A stretch of DNA of 64,000 nt from an uncultured Erythrobacter sp. (GCA_947502305.1 CANMZA010000002.1:835041-899040), one strand, 5' to 3'. Counted from the first letter of the stretch, positions 1 through 11,325 are shown. A program made the numbers and translations. Notes: generated from the sequence alone by a model not told the origin.

Positions 1-15
1 GACTTTGGAAGAACG

Positions 16-49
16 CGACAGGCGGATCCGTTCCCGGGCCCGCCTGTCG
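16..49 (-). terminator. Terminator-like hairpin after the XRE gene
   Basis: A perfect 10-bp inverted repeat (CGACAGGCGG at 16-25, CCGCCTGTCG at 40-49) with a 14-nt loop lies just past the stop of the minus-strand XRE regulator. No clean T-run follows on the minus strand, so it may be a weak or rho-assisted terminator, or belong to a gene off the left edge. Confidence 0.45.
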
Positions 50-65
50 TCAAACACTCGCTGGT

Positions 66-308
66 CTAAGCCTCAAGGTTAAATGCGAGCAAGTCGCCCG
101 GCTGGCATTCCAATTCGCGACAAATCGCAGCGAGAGTGGAAAAGCGGATCGCTTTGGCTTTGCCGGTTTTGAGGATCGACAGGTTGGCGAGGGTTAGGCC
201 CACCCGCTCTGCAAGTTCCGTCAAAGTCATCCGGCGGTCGTGTAGCAAGTCATCCAGTTTGACCATGATCATGGCTCCTTCATCATCAGCCAGTGGTTTA
301 GGGGGCAT
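66..308 (-). CDS. Small XRE/Cro-type HTH regulator (YozG-like)
   Basis: An 80-residue protein that is almost entirely one helix-turn-helix domain (LDDLLHDRRMTLTELAERVG, then LANLSILKTGKAKAIRFSTL, then LECQPGDLLAF near the end). This is the Cro/C1-type fold of the YozG family, which typically sits next to DUF2975 membrane proteins, as here. Its ATG overlaps the stop of the upstream DUF2975 gene at 308, so the two are probably translationally coupled. An internal Met at about residue 13 (MIMVKLDD) is an alternative start that leaves the HTH intact. Likely role: DNA-binding autoregulator of its own operon, whose upstream region carries three matching 15-bp boxes (1051-1121). Target genes are unknown. 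Confidence 0.85.
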   Translation of the reverse strand: MPPKPLADDEGAMIMVKLDDLLHDRRMTLTELAERVGLTLANLSILKTGKAKAIRFSTLAAICRELECQPGDLLAFNLEA

Positions 309-853
309 CAGATTGTCCCTTCGAGGTCTTCGCGCATTGCTGCGCCATGTTTGAACACCCGGGCGAGGATGAAGAGAATGATCACCGTCAAAATACCGGT
401 CAGGTCGAGACCTGCGTCAATGGTGATATCGGCATTGTCCATCGGCTCAGCCCATTTTGCGACCAGCAATGCAAGGCCAGAGAGTGGGAGGGCAAGCACC
501 TGTACCGCGAGCAGCAACCAAGCCATGATATTGAGCCGGTCGGCATTGTCAGGTGCGAACGGATCGCCGTCACCTACGGTTGAGATGATGGCGCGCAGCT
601 TGCCAAAAAACAGGTAGACCAAGACAACGCATGCCGCCGCGAGGATTAGCACGCCGAGCAACGGGAATAGCGGGAATGCGCCTACGGCTCCGCCAAATTC
701 CGCCGCAACTTCGGCGTTGATCATGTCCTGTGCGAACAGGATTGCGGCGGTGCCTATCAGCAGTGCGGCGGCCGCCATCACCATGAAGATTTGCATGATG
801 ACGGTCAGAATTTTGCCCGCCAGTAATAAGAGGTCGTTGGGTTTGTCGGTCAT
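308..853 (-). CDS. DUF2975 family four-helix membrane protein
   Basis: A 181-residue inner-membrane protein with four hydrophobic segments (about residues 10-40, 50-75, 105-130 and 150-170) and a polar loop holding GDGDPFAPDNADRLNIMAWL. This is the DUF2975 arrangement, in which the conserved G-x-PF...N-A-x-R-L loop separates helices 2 and 3. The family has no assigned biochemistry. It is regularly paired with a small XRE regulator and may act as its membrane partner or sensor, which is inference from neighbourhood. It lies between the 50-residue peptide gene upstream and the XRE gene downstream, all on the minus strand and closely spaced. Confidence 0.85.
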   Translation of the reverse strand: MTDKPNDLLLLAGKILTVIMQIFMVMAAAALLIGTAAILFAQDMINAEVAAEFGGAVGAFPLFPLLGVLILAAACVVLVYLFFGKLRAIISTVGDGDPFAPDNADRLNIMAWLLLAVQVLALPLSGLALLVAKWAEPMDNADITIDAGLDLTGILTVIILFILARVFKHGAAMREDLEGTI

Positions 854-876
854 GGGTTTGTCCCCTTTCCTTTGGC

Positions 877-1029
877 TTAGGCGAGTTCGATCATGGGCAT
901 CGCGGTGTCGGCCATCTGGTCGGCGCTGTGCGCTGAAGTCGATGGAACCGCTACGATCGTGCCGATTGAAGTGAAGGCGATGATCACTGCGGCGATGGCG
1001 GCGAGCGAATTGGTGGTTGTCTGGGTCAT
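877..1029 (-). CDS. 50-residue single-pass membrane peptide
   Basis: Too short for usual gene callers but well supported. An ATG at 1029 follows a strong ribosome site (AAGGAG, 6 nt before the start), and the frame runs 50 codons to a TAA at 877. The peptide begins MTQTTTNSLAAIAAVIIAFT, has one hydrophobic segment (about residues 9-29), then a polar tail with several Met and a final MPMIELA. The first part could also be a signal peptide with cleavage after STSA. It is the first gene of the DUF2975/XRE operon (23 nt before DUF2975). Function unknown; a small membrane partner of the DUF2975 protein is a reasonable guess. Confidence 0.65.
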   Translation of the reverse strand: MTQTTTNSLAAIAAVIIAFTSIGTIVAVPSTSAHSADQMADTAMPMIELA

Positions 1030-1050
1030 ATCGTTCTCCTTGATGTGTCT

Positions 1051-1121
1051 TATTGAATTTCGATAATCACGATCTAGGTGCGATTCGTTTTATTGTCAAA
1101 CAATAATATTGAAAAACGATA
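1051..1121 (-). promoter_or_regulatory. Three TATTG-N5-CRATA boxes before the XRE/DUF2975 operon
   Basis: Three 15-bp dyad sites lie upstream of the 50-residue peptide gene: TATTGAATTTCGATA (1051-1065), TATTGTCAAACAATA (1091-1105, perfect outer arms) and TATTGAAAAACGATA (1107-1121). All fit TATTG-N5-CRATA. They sit in an AT-rich stretch, unlike the GC-rich surroundings, and would cover the promoter of the minus-strand operon. The natural candidate binder is the XRE protein encoded two genes downstream (inference). Confidence 0.6.
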
Positions 1122-1229
1122 ATATTCATATTGTTTTGCGGCGATGTTGCGCATCCCTCTCGCCCCGCTTCTAGAGGCAGAGCCGAGGTAAGTTTCTGAA
1201 TTTATGAATTAATATTCGTGGGCTGCGCT

Positions 1230-2258
1230 TTAAGGTGCGCCGTCTTCCCAAATGATGATCTCATTGGAATTGTGTGCGCAGCCTACTTTGATGGCCTCAC
1301 CGGCCTCAGTCTCACGCGCCTCGGCAAAGGGCTCAAACCGCACCGACCAATGCAATTCTCTGCCGCCGCCCGGTTGATTCTCATACTGAATGTCGTGATC
1401 AAAATGGATCCGCATCCAATACAGCACCCCGTTCACGCGCCCGCCATTGGATGTTAGCGTCGTCACGGAACGGTCGCGCATGGCAATGGGCGTATCCGGC
1501 AGAAATTCGATATCGCTCAGCACGCCAGATGGCCCCCGCTGAAATTGCGCGGCATCCTTTGGGTCGATCAGAGCATGATAATTGAGCTGACGTTCGAGCA
1601 GCGACAGATCAAACCCAGCGACTTCGCCAATCGGGTCGCCCAAATCGCAATAGGCCAAGGCCCCGATGACCGAGACTTTGGGCGGCAGGAAAATTGCGCC
1701 CGGAACGGTCAGCTCTTTGCCCGCATGCGCCATCGCCTGAATCAGAGATTCACCGATAATATTGGCGGTGTACAATTCGGACAGCACCGCATCGACCCCG
1801 CCGCCCAGATCGCGGTCCCGGTCGAGGTCGAGCGAATAGGCGTTCATCACCGTAATCTGCTCCTCCATCCCATTCTGCTTGACGATTGCGCGGGCGAGGT
1901 CGGCTTTGTTCGGGTTCACTTCGCAGGCGTATACATGCTCCGCCCCCGCGCGCACCGCCATCATGGCGAGCAAACCTGTGCCGGTGCCAATATCGAGAAT
2001 GCGGCGGCCGGGTGCATGGCGATTGATCATCGCTTCATAAGCGTCATTGCGGGGCGTATCCGCCAGCATCAACCGGTGATAGGAATGGACCTTGTGCGAC
2101 AGAAACATCTGCGCCACGGCGACGGTTTCCGGATCGTCTGCCCGCTGCGCCAACGCTTGTTTCGCCAGCGCAATGGCTTGGACCTCATTATCATTGTCGC
2201 GCAAGACCGAGCAGAAGGTGAAAAGCTCCTGCGGATCATCGAACATCGATTTGGCCAT
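1230..2258 (-). CDS. Class I SAM-dependent methyltransferase, PRMT-like
   Basis: A 342-residue protein. The ATG at 2258 (MAKSMFDDPQEL) was chosen over the upstream in-frame Met at 2384, because the preceding stretch has no domain character. The SAM-binding core is clear: motif I ILDIGTGTGLLAMMAVRAGA, the acidic loop VYACEVNPNKADLA (motif post-I), and a later VDAVLSELYTANIIGESLI that resembles the double-E substrate loop of protein arginine methyltransferases (a single Glu here). The N-terminal 60 residues resemble a short helical repeat. The gene is divergent from rpoB. Substrate unknown; PRMT-type protein methylation is the closest family analogy and is not proven. Confidence 0.75.
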   Translation of the reverse strand: MAKSMFDDPQELFTFCSVLRDNDNEVQAIALAKQALAQRADDPETVAVAQMFLSHKVHSYHRLMLADTPRNDAYEAMINRHAPGRRILDIGTGTGLLAMMAVRAGAEHVYACEVNPNKADLARAIVKQNGMEEQITVMNAYSLDLDRDRDLGGGVDAVLSELYTANIIGESLIQAMAHAGKELTVPGAIFLPPKVSVIGALAYCDLGDPIGEVAGFDLSLLERQLNYHALIDPKDAAQFQRGPSGVLSDIEFLPDTPIAMRDRSVTTLTSNGGRVNGVLYWMRIHFDHDIQYENQPGGGRELHWSVRFEPFAEARETEAGEAIKVGCAHNSNEIIIWEDGAP

Positions 2259-2638
2259 AATATTACGTGCCTGCGCGCCAGATTGAAGGGAACTTTGGCT
2301 GCGGTTACCGTGCCGCTCTGACCCCGTCAATTTGCCGCTGCTTATGATATACGCAATCAAGGCGTTTGACACAGGCAGGCCCAATTCCTACATGGCGATC
2401 ACACGCCAGCTTCGAGCCGGACTGATTCATGCGCGGGAATCGGTTCAAGAATGGAAGCGGCGCTTTGTCATATTCGCGACTGTAATCACGCTGCTGCTGG
2501 GGCAGCACCCGACCGGGTGCGTCTGAGCCGCGGCGCTTTTGCGTCCGATATGACCACGTCTCCCGCGCGGCGAAACATTTGGCTAATCCAGCGCGCGGGC
2601 CATTCCAGCGTGCACATACACAGAGGCATATCTCTTCG
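2259..2638. other. Intergenic region holding the rpoB promoter area
   Basis: 380 bp between the divergent methyltransferase and rpoB. A candidate sigma-70-like promoter toward rpoB is TTGACA at 2366-2371, a 17-nt spacer and TACATG at 2389-2394; the -10 match is poor. I see no believable gene here. rplJ/rplL, often found directly before rpoB, are absent from this window. Confidence 0.35.
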
Positions 2639-5600
2639 ATGGCAACCAAGGCACCGACCAAGCGTAAAGTCCGCAGCCGCAAGGCGCAGGGCACCGCGAA
2701 AAAGCGCATCCGCAAGATTTTCGGCGACATTCACGAAGTCGTCCAAATGCCGAACCTGATCGAGGTCCAGCGCGAGAGCTACGAACAGTTCCTGCGTTCT
2801 GACAAAGACACAGGGTATGTCTCGGGTCTGGAAAAAACGCTGCGCAGCGTTTTCCCGATCCGCGATTTTGCGGGCACGGCGGAATTGGACTTCGTTCACT
2901 ACGAACTCGAAGAGCCGAAATACGACACGACTGAATGCCGCCAGCGCGGCATCACTTACGCTGCACCGATGAAGGTGACTTTGCGTTTGATCGTGTTCGA
3001 AGTGGATCAGGAAACCGAAACTCGCTCCGTCCTCGATATCAAAGAGCAAGACGTCTACATGGGCGATATGCCGCTCATGACGGATAACGGCACTTTCATC
3101 ATCAATGGCACAGAGCGTGTCATCGTCTCGCAAATGCACCGTTCACCGGGCGTGTTGTTTGACCATGACCGCGGCAAAACGCACAGCTCCGGCAAGCTTC
3201 TGTTTGCTGCGCGCGTCATTCCTTATCGCGGCAGCTGGCTCGATTTTGAATTCGACGCGAAAGACATCGTCAATGTTCGCATCGACCGTAAGCGTAAATT
3301 GCCGGTCACGGCGCTGCTTTACGCACTGGGCCTCGATAGCGAAGGCATCCTGCACCACTTCTATGACACGGTAACGTGGGAACGTGCGAAAGACGGCTGG
3401 AAAATTCCGTTCGACGCAGAAAACTGGCGCGGCCAAAAACCGGCATTCCCCTTGGTGGATGCTGCAACAGGCGAAGAAATCTTTGCCTCAGGTCAAAAGA
3501 TCAGCCCGCGCGCCGCAAACAAAGCGGCCAAGGATGGTTTGACCCATCTGTTGCTGCCGGTTGAAGAAGTCGTCAGCCGCTACGCTGCTTATGATTTGAT
3601 CGACGAAAGCACGGGCCGCATTTATGTGGAAGCCGGCGACGAGCTGACACTTGAGCATGTCGAAACATTCGACGCGGCCGGTATCGATACGCTCGAACTG
3701 CTCGACATTGATGAAATCAACACGGGTCCTTGGATCCGCAACACGTTGAAGGTCGATAAGGCTGAAAACCGTGATGAAGGTCTGGAAGCCATCTATAAAG
3801 TGATGCGTCCGGGCGAACCGCCAACAAAGGAAACCGCTGACGCTTTGTTCGAAGGCCTGTTCTTCGATGGCGAGCGTTACGACCTTTCCGCTGTTGGCCG
3901 GGTTAAGCTGAATATGCGTCTGGAATTGGACGCAGAAGACACCGTGACGACTTTGCGCAAGGAAGACATCCTTGCTGTGGTCAAGGAACTTGTCGGCCTG
4001 AAAGACGGCAAGGGCGACGTTGATGACATCGACAATCTCGGCAATCGCCGGGTGCGTTCGGTCGGCGAATTGCTGGAAAACCAGTACCGCGTCGGTCTGC
4101 TGCGCATGGAGCGCGCTGTTAAAGAGCGTATGTCGAGCGTTGATGTTTCGACTGTCATGCCGAACGATTTGATCAATGCGAAACCAGCGGTTGCTGCGGT
4201 TCGCGAATTCTTCGGCTCATCGCAGCTGTCGCAATTTATGGATCAGACCAATCCATTGTCAGAAGTGACGCACAAACGCCGCGTATCGGCGCTTGGGCCT
4301 GGCGGTTTGACGCGCGAACGCGCTGGCTTTGAAGTCCGCGACGTTCACCCAACCCATTATGGCCGTATTTGCCCGATTGAAACGCCTGAGGGACCGAATA
4401 TTGGTCTGATTAACTCGCTGGCATCGTTCAGCCGGGTGAACAAATATGGCTTCATCGAAACGCCGTATCGAACGGTGAAGGATAACCACGTCACCGGTGA
4501 TGTGAAATATCTGTCGGCGATGGAAGAGCAAAAGCACACCGTTGCGCAGGCTTCGGCCGCGCTCAACGATGACGGCACTTTTGTCGAAGACCTGATTTCG
4601 GCGCGCCAATCGGGTGACAACCTGATGGCGCCTAGCGAGCAGGTTACGTTGATGGATGTGTCCCCGAAACAGCTCGTTTCGGTGGCGGCATCGCTTATCC
4701 CGTTCCTTGAAAACGATGACGCCAACCGCGCCTTGATGGGATCGAACATGCAACGTCAGGCTGTGCCGCTTGTGAAAGCAGAGGCACCGTGGGTCGGCAC
4801 CGGCATGGAAGAAACCGTTGCGCGCGATTCGGGCGCGGCAATTGCGGCCAAACGCGGCGGTATCGTCGATCAGGTCGACGCGACCCGCATCGTGATCCGG
4901 GCGATTGGCGATGTTGAGGCTGGGCAATCCGGCGTCGACATTTACACGCTGCAAAAATTCCAACGCTCCAACCAAAACACCTGCATCAATCAGCGTCCGC
5001 TGGTGAAGGTCGGTGAGACGATTGAGCCGGGCGATATTATCGCTGATGGTCCCTCGACGGATCTGGGCGAATTGGCGCTGGGTAAGAACAGTCTCGTCGC
5101 CTTTATGCCTTGGAATGGATATAACTATGAGGATAGCATCCTCATTTCCGAGCGTATCGTGAAAGACGATGTCTTCACCTCGATCCACATTGATGAATTC
5201 GAAGTGATGGCTCGCGATACCAAACTTGGGCCAGAGGACATCACCCGCGATATCCCGAATGTCGGCGAGGAAGCGCTTCGCAATCTCGACGAGGCGGGCA
5301 TTGTTTACATCGGTGCAGAAGTGCATCCGGGCGATATTCTGGTCGGCAAGATCACGCCAAAGGGTGAAAGCCCGATGACGCCGGAAGAAAAGCTGCTGCG
5401 CGCCATCTTTGGCGAAAAGGCAAGCGATGTGCGCGATACGTCGCTGCGTCTGCCGCCGGGTGTTGCTGGTACAATCGTCGAAGTCCGTGTGTTTAACCGT
5501 CACGGTATCGAAATCGATGACCGTACTCGTGCGATCCAGAACGAAGAAATCGAACGCCTCCGCAAGGATGCCGCCGATGAACGCGGCATTTTGAACCGGG

Positions 5601-6838
5601 CGACCTATAACCGCTTGAAAGACATGCTGATCGGTCAGGTCGCTTCTGCTACGCCAAAGGGCCTTAAGAAGGGCGCCGAAATCACTGAGGAAGTCCTTAG
5701 TGAGTTGGACCGTCACGAGTGGTTCAAATTCGCGGTTGCCGATGATGGTCGTCAGGCTCAGCTTGAGGCGATCAAATCGCAATATGACGAAAGCGCCGGC
5801 ATGATCGACGCCAAGTTTGAAGACCGCAAAGAGAAGCTGGAGCGGGGCGATGAACTCGCGCCGGGCGTTCTGAAGATGGTCAAAGTCTTCGTCGCGGTTA
5901 AGCGCAAGCTGCAACCGGGCGATAAGATGGCTGGTCGTCACGGGAACAAGGGTGTGATTTCGCGCATCCTGCCGGTCGAAGACATGCCATTCCTGGAAGA
6001 CGGTACGGCTGTTGATCTGGTGCTGAACCCGCTGGGCGTGCCATCGCGCATGAATGTCGGTCAGATCTTTGAAACGCACCTTGGCTTTGCGGCTCGCGGC
6101 CTCGGCATGGATATTGCGGATAAGCTCGAAGAGTGGAAACGCGACAATCCAAACGCTGCCGAAGATTACGCCGATGCTAAGCCTCCTGAGGCGGTCGTTG
6201 ACCGGCTCAAGGATGTTTACGGTGAGCAATATTTCGAAGACCTCGAAAGTCGCTCGACCGCCGGGATCGTTGATCTTGCACAAAACCTCGCCGCCGGTGT
6301 CCCAATGGGTACGCCAGTGTTTGATGGTGCGCGTGAGCCTGACGTTTCGGAGATGCTGGTTAAGGCCGGTATCGACAGCTCTGGTCAATCAACCTTGTAT
6401 GATGGCCGCAGCGGCGACGCGTTTGACCGTAAGGTGACCGTGGGCATTATCTACATGCTCAAACTGCACCACTTGGTTGACGATAAGATCCACGCCCGTT
6501 CGATCGGTCCGTACTCGCTCGTCACGCAGCAGCCGCTGGGTGGTAAGGCGCAGTTCGGCGGACAGCGCTTTGGTGAGATGGAGGTCTGGGCACTGCAAGC
6601 CTACGGCGCCGCCTACACTTTGCAGGAAATGTTGACCGTGAAATCGGATGACGTTGTCGGACGGACCAAGGTCTACGAAGCCATCGTGAAAGGCGACGAC
6701 ACATTTGAGGCCGGCATTCCAGAGAGCTTTAACGTTCTCGTGAAGGAAATGCGCAGCCTTGGCATGAACGTCGAGTTGAAATCGCTGTCTGACGGCGATG
6801 AAGGCGAAGACGGCTTCGGCGCGATTGCAGCGGAATAG
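2639..6838 (+). CDS. rpoB: DNA-directed RNA polymerase beta subunit
   Basis: 1399 residues, full length for an alphaproteobacterial beta subunit. The ATG at 2639 ([17 protein letters not shown]) is preferred to an in-frame Met at 2579, whose 20 extra residues are not family-like. The rifampicin-binding cluster reads [20 protein letters not shown] followed by [11 protein letters not shown]: the Asp, His and Ser positions most often mutated to resistance are wild type, and one position is Thr where Escherichia coli has Asn. The C-terminal catalytic and clamp region contains [12 protein letters not shown] and [20 protein letters not shown]. It is followed after 76 nt by rpoC with a hairpin between them. 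Core transcription subunit. Confidence 0.99.
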   Translation: MATKAPTKRKVRSRKAQGTAKKRIRKIFGDIHEVVQMPNLIEVQRESYEQFLRSDKDTGYVSGLEKTLRSVFPIRDFAGTAELDFVHYELEEPKYDTTECRQRGITYAAPMKVTLRLIVFEVDQETETRSVLDIKEQDVYMGDMPLMTDNGTFIINGTERVIVSQMHRSPGVLFDHDRGKTHSSGKLLFAARVIPYRGSWLDFEFDAKDIVNVRIDRKRKLPVTALLYALGLDSEGILHHFYDTVTWERAKDGWKIPFDAENWRGQKPAFPLVDAATGEEIFASGQKISPRAANKAAKDGLTHLLLPVEEVVSRYAAYDLIDESTGRIYVEAGDELTLEHVETFDAAGIDTLELLDIDEINTGPWIRNTLKVDKAENRDEGLEAIYKVMRPGEPPTKETADALFEGLFFDGERYDLSAVGRVKLNMRLELDAEDTVTTLRKEDILAVVKELVGLKDGKGDVDDIDNLGNRRVRSVGELLENQYRVGLLRMERAVKERMSSVDVSTVMPNDLINAKPAVAAVREFFGSSQLSQFMDQTNPLSEVTHKRRVSALGPGGLTRERAGFEVRDVHPTHYGRICPIETPEGPNIGLINSLASFSRVNKYGFIETPYRTVKDNHVTGDVKYLSAMEEQKHTVAQASAALNDDGTFVEDLISARQSGDNLMAPSEQVTLMDVSPKQLVSVAASLIPFLENDDANRALMGSNMQRQAVPLVKAEAPWVGTGMEETVARDSGAAIAAKRGGIVDQVDATRIVIRAIGDVEAGQSGVDIYTLQKFQRSNQNTCINQRPLVKVGETIEPGDIIADGPSTDLGELALGKNSLVAFMPWNGYNYEDSILISERIVKDDVFTSIHIDEFEVMARDTKLGPEDITRDIPNVGEEALRNLDEAGIVYIGAEVHPGDILVGKITPKGESPMTPEEKLLRAIFGEKASDVRDTSLRLPPGVAGTIVEVRVFNRHGIEIDDRTRAIQNEEIERLRKDAADERGILNRATYNRLKDMLIGQVASATPKGLKKGAEITEEVLSELDRHEWFKFAVADDGRQAQLEAIKSQYDESAGMIDAKFEDRKEKLERGDELAPGVLKMVKVFVAVKRKLQPGDKMAGRHGNKGVISRILPVEDMPFLEDGTAVDLVLNPLGVPSRMNVGQIFETHLGFAARGLGMDIADKLEEWKRDNPNAAEDYADAKPPEAVVDRLKDVYGEQYFEDLESRSTAGIVDLAQNLAAGVPMGTPVFDGAREPDVSEMLVKAGIDSSGQSTLYDGRSGDAFDRKVTVGIIYMLKLHHLVDDKIHARSIGPYSLVTQQPLGGKAQFGGQRFGEMEVWALQAYGAAYTLQEMLTVKSDDVVGRTKVYEAIVKGDDTFEAGIPESFNVLVKEMRSLGMNVELKSLSDGDEGEDGFGAIAAE

Positions 6839-6845
6839 TGAGAGT

Positions 6846-6868
6846 GGGCGCCGCGAGGAGCGGCGCCC
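6846..6868 (+). promoter_or_regulatory. Intergenic hairpin between rpoB and rpoC
   Basis: A perfect 9-bp stem, GGGCGCCGC (6846-6854) with GCGGCGCCC (6860-6868), closes a 5-nt loop, GAGGA. Only CTTT follows, without a real T-run, so this is more likely an mRNA-processing, stabilising or attenuating element than a full terminator. Confidence 0.6.
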
Positions 6869-6914
6869 CTTTCCCACCCGCTCTTAAGAATTCACCCCCT
6901 GAGGGAACTAAGTC

Positions 6915-9900
6915 ATGAACGAACTGACCAAATTCACCAACCAGCTGTCTAAGCCGGAAACTTTCGACCAGATCCAGATCGGGATCGCCTCGCCAGAGCG
7001 TATTCGCAGCTGGTCCTTCGGCGAAATCAAGAAGCCGGAAACCATCAATTACCGCACGTTCAAGCCTGAGCGTGATGGCCTGTTCTGCGCCCGCATCTTT
7101 GGCCCGGTCAAAGATTACGAATGCCTGTGCGGCAAATATAAGCGGATGAAGTATAAAGGCGTCGTCTGCGAGAAATGCGGCGTTGAAGTCACCGTGACGA
7201 AAGTCCGCCGGGAGCGGATGGGCCACATCGAATTGGCCGCGCCGGTTGCGCATATCTGGTATCTGAAATCGCTGCCATCGCGCATCGGTTTGCTGCTCGA
7301 TATTCAGCTCAAACAGCTTGAGCGTATCCTCTATTTCGAAAGCTATGTTGTGATCGAGCCGGGCCTGACCCCGCTTGAGAAATTCCAATTGCTGACCGAA
7401 GACGAGCTGCTCGAAGCGCAAGACGAATATGGCGAAGACGCGTTCTCTGCCGATATCGGCGCTGAGGCCGTGAAGGTCATGCTGATGGATCTCGATCTGG
7501 AGCAAGAACGCGACGATCTTATGGAAGAGCTGGCGGTTACCAAATCGACGCTCAAGCCGAAGAAAATCATCAAGCGTTTGAAGGTCGTGGAAAGCTTCAT
7601 CGATTCAGGCAACCGCCCTGAATGGATGATCCTCGAAGTGATCCCTGTGATCCCGCCAGAACTGCGCCCGCTGGTGCCGCTGGATGGTGGCCGTTTCGCG
7701 ACGTCCGATCTTAACGATCTGTATCGCCGCGTGATCAACCGCAATAACCGCCTGAAACGCCTGATTGAACTGCGCGCGCCGGACATCATTGTCCGCAATG
7801 AAAAGCGTATGCTTCAAGAAGCCGTCGATGCCTTGTTCGACAATGGCCGCCGCGGCCGCGTCATCACTGGCGCGAATAAGCGTCCGCTGAAATCTTTGAG
7901 CGACATGCTCAAAGGTAAGCAAGGCCGTTTCCGTCAAAACTTGCTTGGTAAGCGCGTCGATTATTCGGGTCGTTCGGTCATTGTGACCGGCCCAGAATTG
8001 AAACTGCACCAATGCGGCCTGCCAAAGAAAATGGCGCTCGAACTGTTCAAACCGTTCATCTACGCCCGCCTCGATGCGAAGGGTCTTTCGATGACCCTGA
8101 AACAAGCGAAGAAATGGGTCGAGAAAGAGCGCAAGGAAGTCTGGGATATCCTCGACGAGGTGATCCGCGAGCACCCGGTTCTGCTGAACCGCGCGCCGAC
8201 GCTTCACCGTCTTGGCATCCAAGCGTTTGAACCGGTTCTGATTGAAGGGAAGGCGATTCAGCTTCACCCGCTGGTCTGCTCCGCATTTAACGCCGACTTT
8301 GACGGCGACCAAATGGCCGTCCACGTCCCGCTCAGCCTCGAAGCTCAGCTTGAGGCGCGCGTCTTGATGATGTCGACCAACAACATCCTCTCGCCAGCCA
8401 ATGGTAAGCCGATCATCGTTCCTTCGCAGGATATGGTGCTGGGTATCTATTATCTTTCGATGGAGCGTCAGGAGAAGACCCCTGAATTCCTCGAAAACGA
8501 AGATGGCACCAAGGTTGAGAGACTGCCGCGCTTTACCGATATGGCCGAAGTGCACCAGGCGCTCGAAACCAAGGCTGTTTCGCTTCACTCCAAAATCCTC
8601 GCGCGCGTTCCGCAAGCTGACGAAGACGGCAAAATCGTCCTCAAACGCTTTGAAACAACGCCGGGCCGGATGCTCTTGGGTGAATGTCTGCCAAAGAACC
8701 ACAAGGTTCCGTTCGACATCATCAACCGCCTTCTGACCAAGAAGGACGTGGGTGACGTCATCGACGAAGTGTATCGTCACACCGGTCAGAAAGACACGGT
8801 TCTGTTCGCCGATGCGATCATGACCCTTGGCTTCCGCCATGCGTTTAAGGCCGGGATCAGCTTTGGTAAGGATGACATGATCATCCCTGATTCCAAAATT
8901 GGCATGGTTGACGAGACGAAAGCTCTGGTTGCTGATTACGAACAGCAATATCAGGACGGCCTGATCACTCAGCAGGAAAAATACAACAAGGTCATCGACG
9001 CTTGGTCCAAGTGTGGTGATTTGGTTGCGGACGCCATGATGGCTGAGATTCAAGCGACCCCGATCGACAAGGATGGCGTCGAGGCGCCGATTAACTCGAT
9101 CTATATGATGAGCCACTCCGGTGCGCGTGGTTCGCCAGCGCAGATGAAGCAGCTTGCCGGGATGCGCGGCCTGATGGCGAAACCTTCGGGCGAAATCATC
9201 GAAACGCCGATCATCTCGAACTTTAAGGAAGGTCTGACCGTCCTTGAATACTTCAACTCGACCCACGGCGCGCGTAAAGGCCTTGCCGATACCGCGCTTA
9301 AAACGGCGAACTCGGGTTACCTGACCCGCCGTTTGGTCGATGTCTCGCAAGACTGCACCATCGTGGTGAATGATTGTAAGACCGATAATGCGCTGGAAAT
9401 GCGCGCCATCGTTCAAGGTGGTTCGGTTATCGCATCGCTTGGCGAACGTATTCTGGGCCGGACCACGGCAGAAGACATCGTCAATGCGGCAACTGGCGAA
9501 GTGATCGTGAAAGCGGGCACTTTGATCGACGAGCCAATGGTTGTGGACATCGAAGCGGCTGAAACCCAGTCGGTCAAAATCCGCTCCCCACTGGTTTGCG
9601 AAGCAGACCAAGGCGTTTGCGGCACTTGCTATGGCCGTGATCTTGCTCGCGGTACGCCGGTCAATATTGGTGAAGCTGTCGGCGTTATCGCGGCGCAGTC
9701 CATCGGTGAGCCGGGCACTCAGCTGACGATGCGGACATTCCACATTGGCGGCGCTGCGCAGCTTAACGAAACATCGCACCTTGAATCGATTTCTACCGGT
9801 AAGATCGAATTGCGCGGCATGCCGACGATCACCGATAAGAAAGGCCGCATCCTGTCGCTCGCTCGTAGCGGTGAAATCGCGGTTATCGATGCCGAGGGCC

Positions 9901-11195
9901 GCGAACGTGAGATGCACAAGGTTCCGTATGGTACCGTGCTGATGTTCAAGGACGGCGATAAGGTCAAAGAAGGCGACCGCCTTGCTGAGTGGGATCCGTT
10001 CACTCTGCCGATCATCACCGAGCAATCGGGTGTTGTGAAGTATCAGGATCTTCTCGAAGGCACGACGCTGGAAGAGCAAACCGATGATGCAACGGGTATT
10101 GCCCAGCGTGTCGTGACCGAGAACCGGGCAACCGGGCGCAAGAAAAAAGAGGAACTGCGTCCGCGCATGACTCTCTTGGGCGAAGGTCAGACCGATGCGG
10201 ATGAAACCGAAGCGCAGCGTTATATGCTTGCTCCGGGTACGACGCTTTCGGTCGAAGACGGCCAAACGGTTGAAGCGGGTGACATCCTTGCGCGTGCATC
10301 GCGCGAAGCTGCCAAGACCCGCGACATCACCGGTGGTTTGCCGCGCGTTGCCGAATTGTTTGAGGCGCGTTTGCCGAAAGACATGTCGGTCATTGCCAAA
10401 ATCTCCGGAAAGATCGAATTCGTTCGCGAATATAAGGCCAAGCGTAAGATCGCGATTGTTCCTGAGGAAGGGGATGCAGTCGAATATCTGATCGCCAAGA
10501 CCAAAGTGATCGACGTGCAAGAAGGCGATTTCGTGAAGAAGGGTGATACCCTTGTTTCCGGCGCGCCGAACCCGCATGATATTCTGGAAGTCATGGGCGT
10601 TGAGGCGCTGGCTGAATATCTCGTCAATGAGATTCAGGAAGTGTACCGTTTGCAAGGCGTGAAAATCAACGACAAGCACATCGAGGTGATCGTTCGCCAG
10701 ATGCTGCAGAAAGTTGAAATCACGAATGGCGGCGATACGACTTTGCTTCCGGGCGAACAGGTCGATCTGGCTGAAATGATGGAATATAATGCCAAGTTGA
10801 CAAAATCGAAGCAGCCTGCTGAGGGCGTTCCGATTTTGCTTGGGATTACCAAAGCGTCGCTGCAGACGCGCAGCTTCATTTCTGCCGCATCGTTCCAGGA
10901 AACGACCCGCGTGCTTACTCAGGCTTCGGTCGAAGGTAAGAAAGACACGCTGATCGGTTTGAAGGAAAACGTGATCGTTGGCCGTCTCATCCCTGCCGGT
11001 ACCGGTGCGGGTATGAACCGGATGCGCGTCACCGCCTCCAGCCGTGACGCCGCGCTCAAAGCGCAGTGGAAGAAGCAGCAAGATAAGCTGGCGGCCGCAA
11101 ATGCAGTCGAACCAGAACCTGCCGCCGATCCCGTGTCGAGCGAAGACGCTATGAAAGCCGCAATGGGCGGAGGCGACGCTCCCGCAGCGGAGTAA
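6915..11195 (+). CDS. rpoC: DNA-directed RNA polymerase beta' subunit
   Basis: 1426 residues, full length. The N-terminal zinc site ([20 protein letters not shown]), the catalytic magnesium motif [14 protein letters not shown], the bridge/trigger region (FHIGGAAQ, with [12 protein letters not shown] just before it) and the second zinc site ([15 protein letters not shown]) are all present. A start context of GAGGGAACTAAGTC before the ATG gives a good ribosome site. The C-terminus is acidic and Ala/Pro-rich ([19 protein letters not shown]). Co-transcribed with rpoB; the transcript ends at the strong hairpin terminator at 11222-11258. Confidence 0.99.
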   Translation: MNELTKFTNQLSKPETFDQIQIGIASPERIRSWSFGEIKKPETINYRTFKPERDGLFCARIFGPVKDYECLCGKYKRMKYKGVVCEKCGVEVTVTKVRRERMGHIELAAPVAHIWYLKSLPSRIGLLLDIQLKQLERILYFESYVVIEPGLTPLEKFQLLTEDELLEAQDEYGEDAFSADIGAEAVKVMLMDLDLEQERDDLMEELAVTKSTLKPKKIIKRLKVVESFIDSGNRPEWMILEVIPVIPPELRPLVPLDGGRFATSDLNDLYRRVINRNNRLKRLIELRAPDIIVRNEKRMLQEAVDALFDNGRRGRVITGANKRPLKSLSDMLKGKQGRFRQNLLGKRVDYSGRSVIVTGPELKLHQCGLPKKMALELFKPFIYARLDAKGLSMTLKQAKKWVEKERKEVWDILDEVIREHPVLLNRAPTLHRLGIQAFEPVLIEGKAIQLHPLVCSAFNADFDGDQMAVHVPLSLEAQLEARVLMMSTNNILSPANGKPIIVPSQDMVLGIYYLSMERQEKTPEFLENEDGTKVERLPRFTDMAEVHQALETKAVSLHSKILARVPQADEDGKIVLKRFETTPGRMLLGECLPKNHKVPFDIINRLLTKKDVGDVIDEVYRHTGQKDTVLFADAIMTLGFRHAFKAGISFGKDDMIIPDSKIGMVDETKALVADYEQQYQDGLITQQEKYNKVIDAWSKCGDLVADAMMAEIQATPIDKDGVEAPINSIYMMSHSGARGSPAQMKQLAGMRGLMAKPSGEIIETPIISNFKEGLTVLEYFNSTHGARKGLADTALKTANSGYLTRRLVDVSQDCTIVVNDCKTDNALEMRAIVQGGSVIASLGERILGRTTAEDIVNAATGEVIVKAGTLIDEPMVVDIEAAETQSVKIRSPLVCEADQGVCGTCYGRDLARGTPVNIGEAVGVIAAQSIGEPGTQLTMRTFHIGGAAQLNETSHLESISTGKIELRGMPTITDKKGRILSLARSGEIAVIDAEGREREMHKVPYGTVLMFKDGDKVKEGDRLAEWDPFTLPIITEQSGVVKYQDLLEGTTLEEQTDDATGIAQRVVTENRATGRKKKEELRPRMTLLGEGQTDADETEAQRYMLAPGTTLSVEDGQTVEAGDILARASREAAKTRDITGGLPRVAELFEARLPKDMSVIAKISGKIEFVREYKAKRKIAIVPEEGDAVEYLIAKTKVIDVQEGDFVKKGDTLVSGAPNPHDILEVMGVEALAEYLVNEIQEVYRLQGVKINDKHIEVIVRQMLQKVEITNGGDTTLLPGEQVDLAEMMEYNAKLTKSKQPAEGVPILLGITKASLQTRSFISAASFQETTRVLTQASVEGKKDTLIGLKENVIVGRLIPAGTGAGMNRMRVTASSRDAALKAQWKKQQDKLAAANAVEPEPAADPVSSEDAMKAAMGGGDAPAAE

Positions 11196-11221
11196 GCTCT
11201 CTAGCCTTTTCGGCAAAAAAG

Positions 11222-11258
11222 ACCCCGCCAGAAGCATACGCTTCGGGCGGGGTTTTTT
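11222..11258 (+). terminator. Rho-independent terminator of rpoBC
   Basis: Outer stem ACCCCGCC (11222-11229) with GGCGGGGT (11246-11253), and an inner stem GAAGC/GCTTC (11231-11235 with 11240-11244), followed by six T residues. A classical intrinsic terminator 26 nt after the rpoC stop. Confidence 0.93.
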
Positions 11259-11325
11259 GTTTCTCGTTCAGACAGCAGTCGGTTTACGCCTCCCATGTTG
11301 GATATATTCACATGAGGAGGGACGA

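Noticed and set aside
2579..2638. Longer rpoB start at 2579
   Set aside because: The 20 extra residues are not found in the family and lack a ribosome site; [10 protein letters not shown] at 2639 is the normal start.
4259..6388. 709-codon open frame antisense to rpoB
   Set aside because: Same codon-bias shadow of a highly conserved gene; no ribosome site or protein character.
7605..11237. 1210-codon open frame antisense to rpoC
   Set aside because: Mirror of the strong codon bias of rpoC; rich in Arg/His/Phe, no domain, and it runs through the rpoBC terminator.
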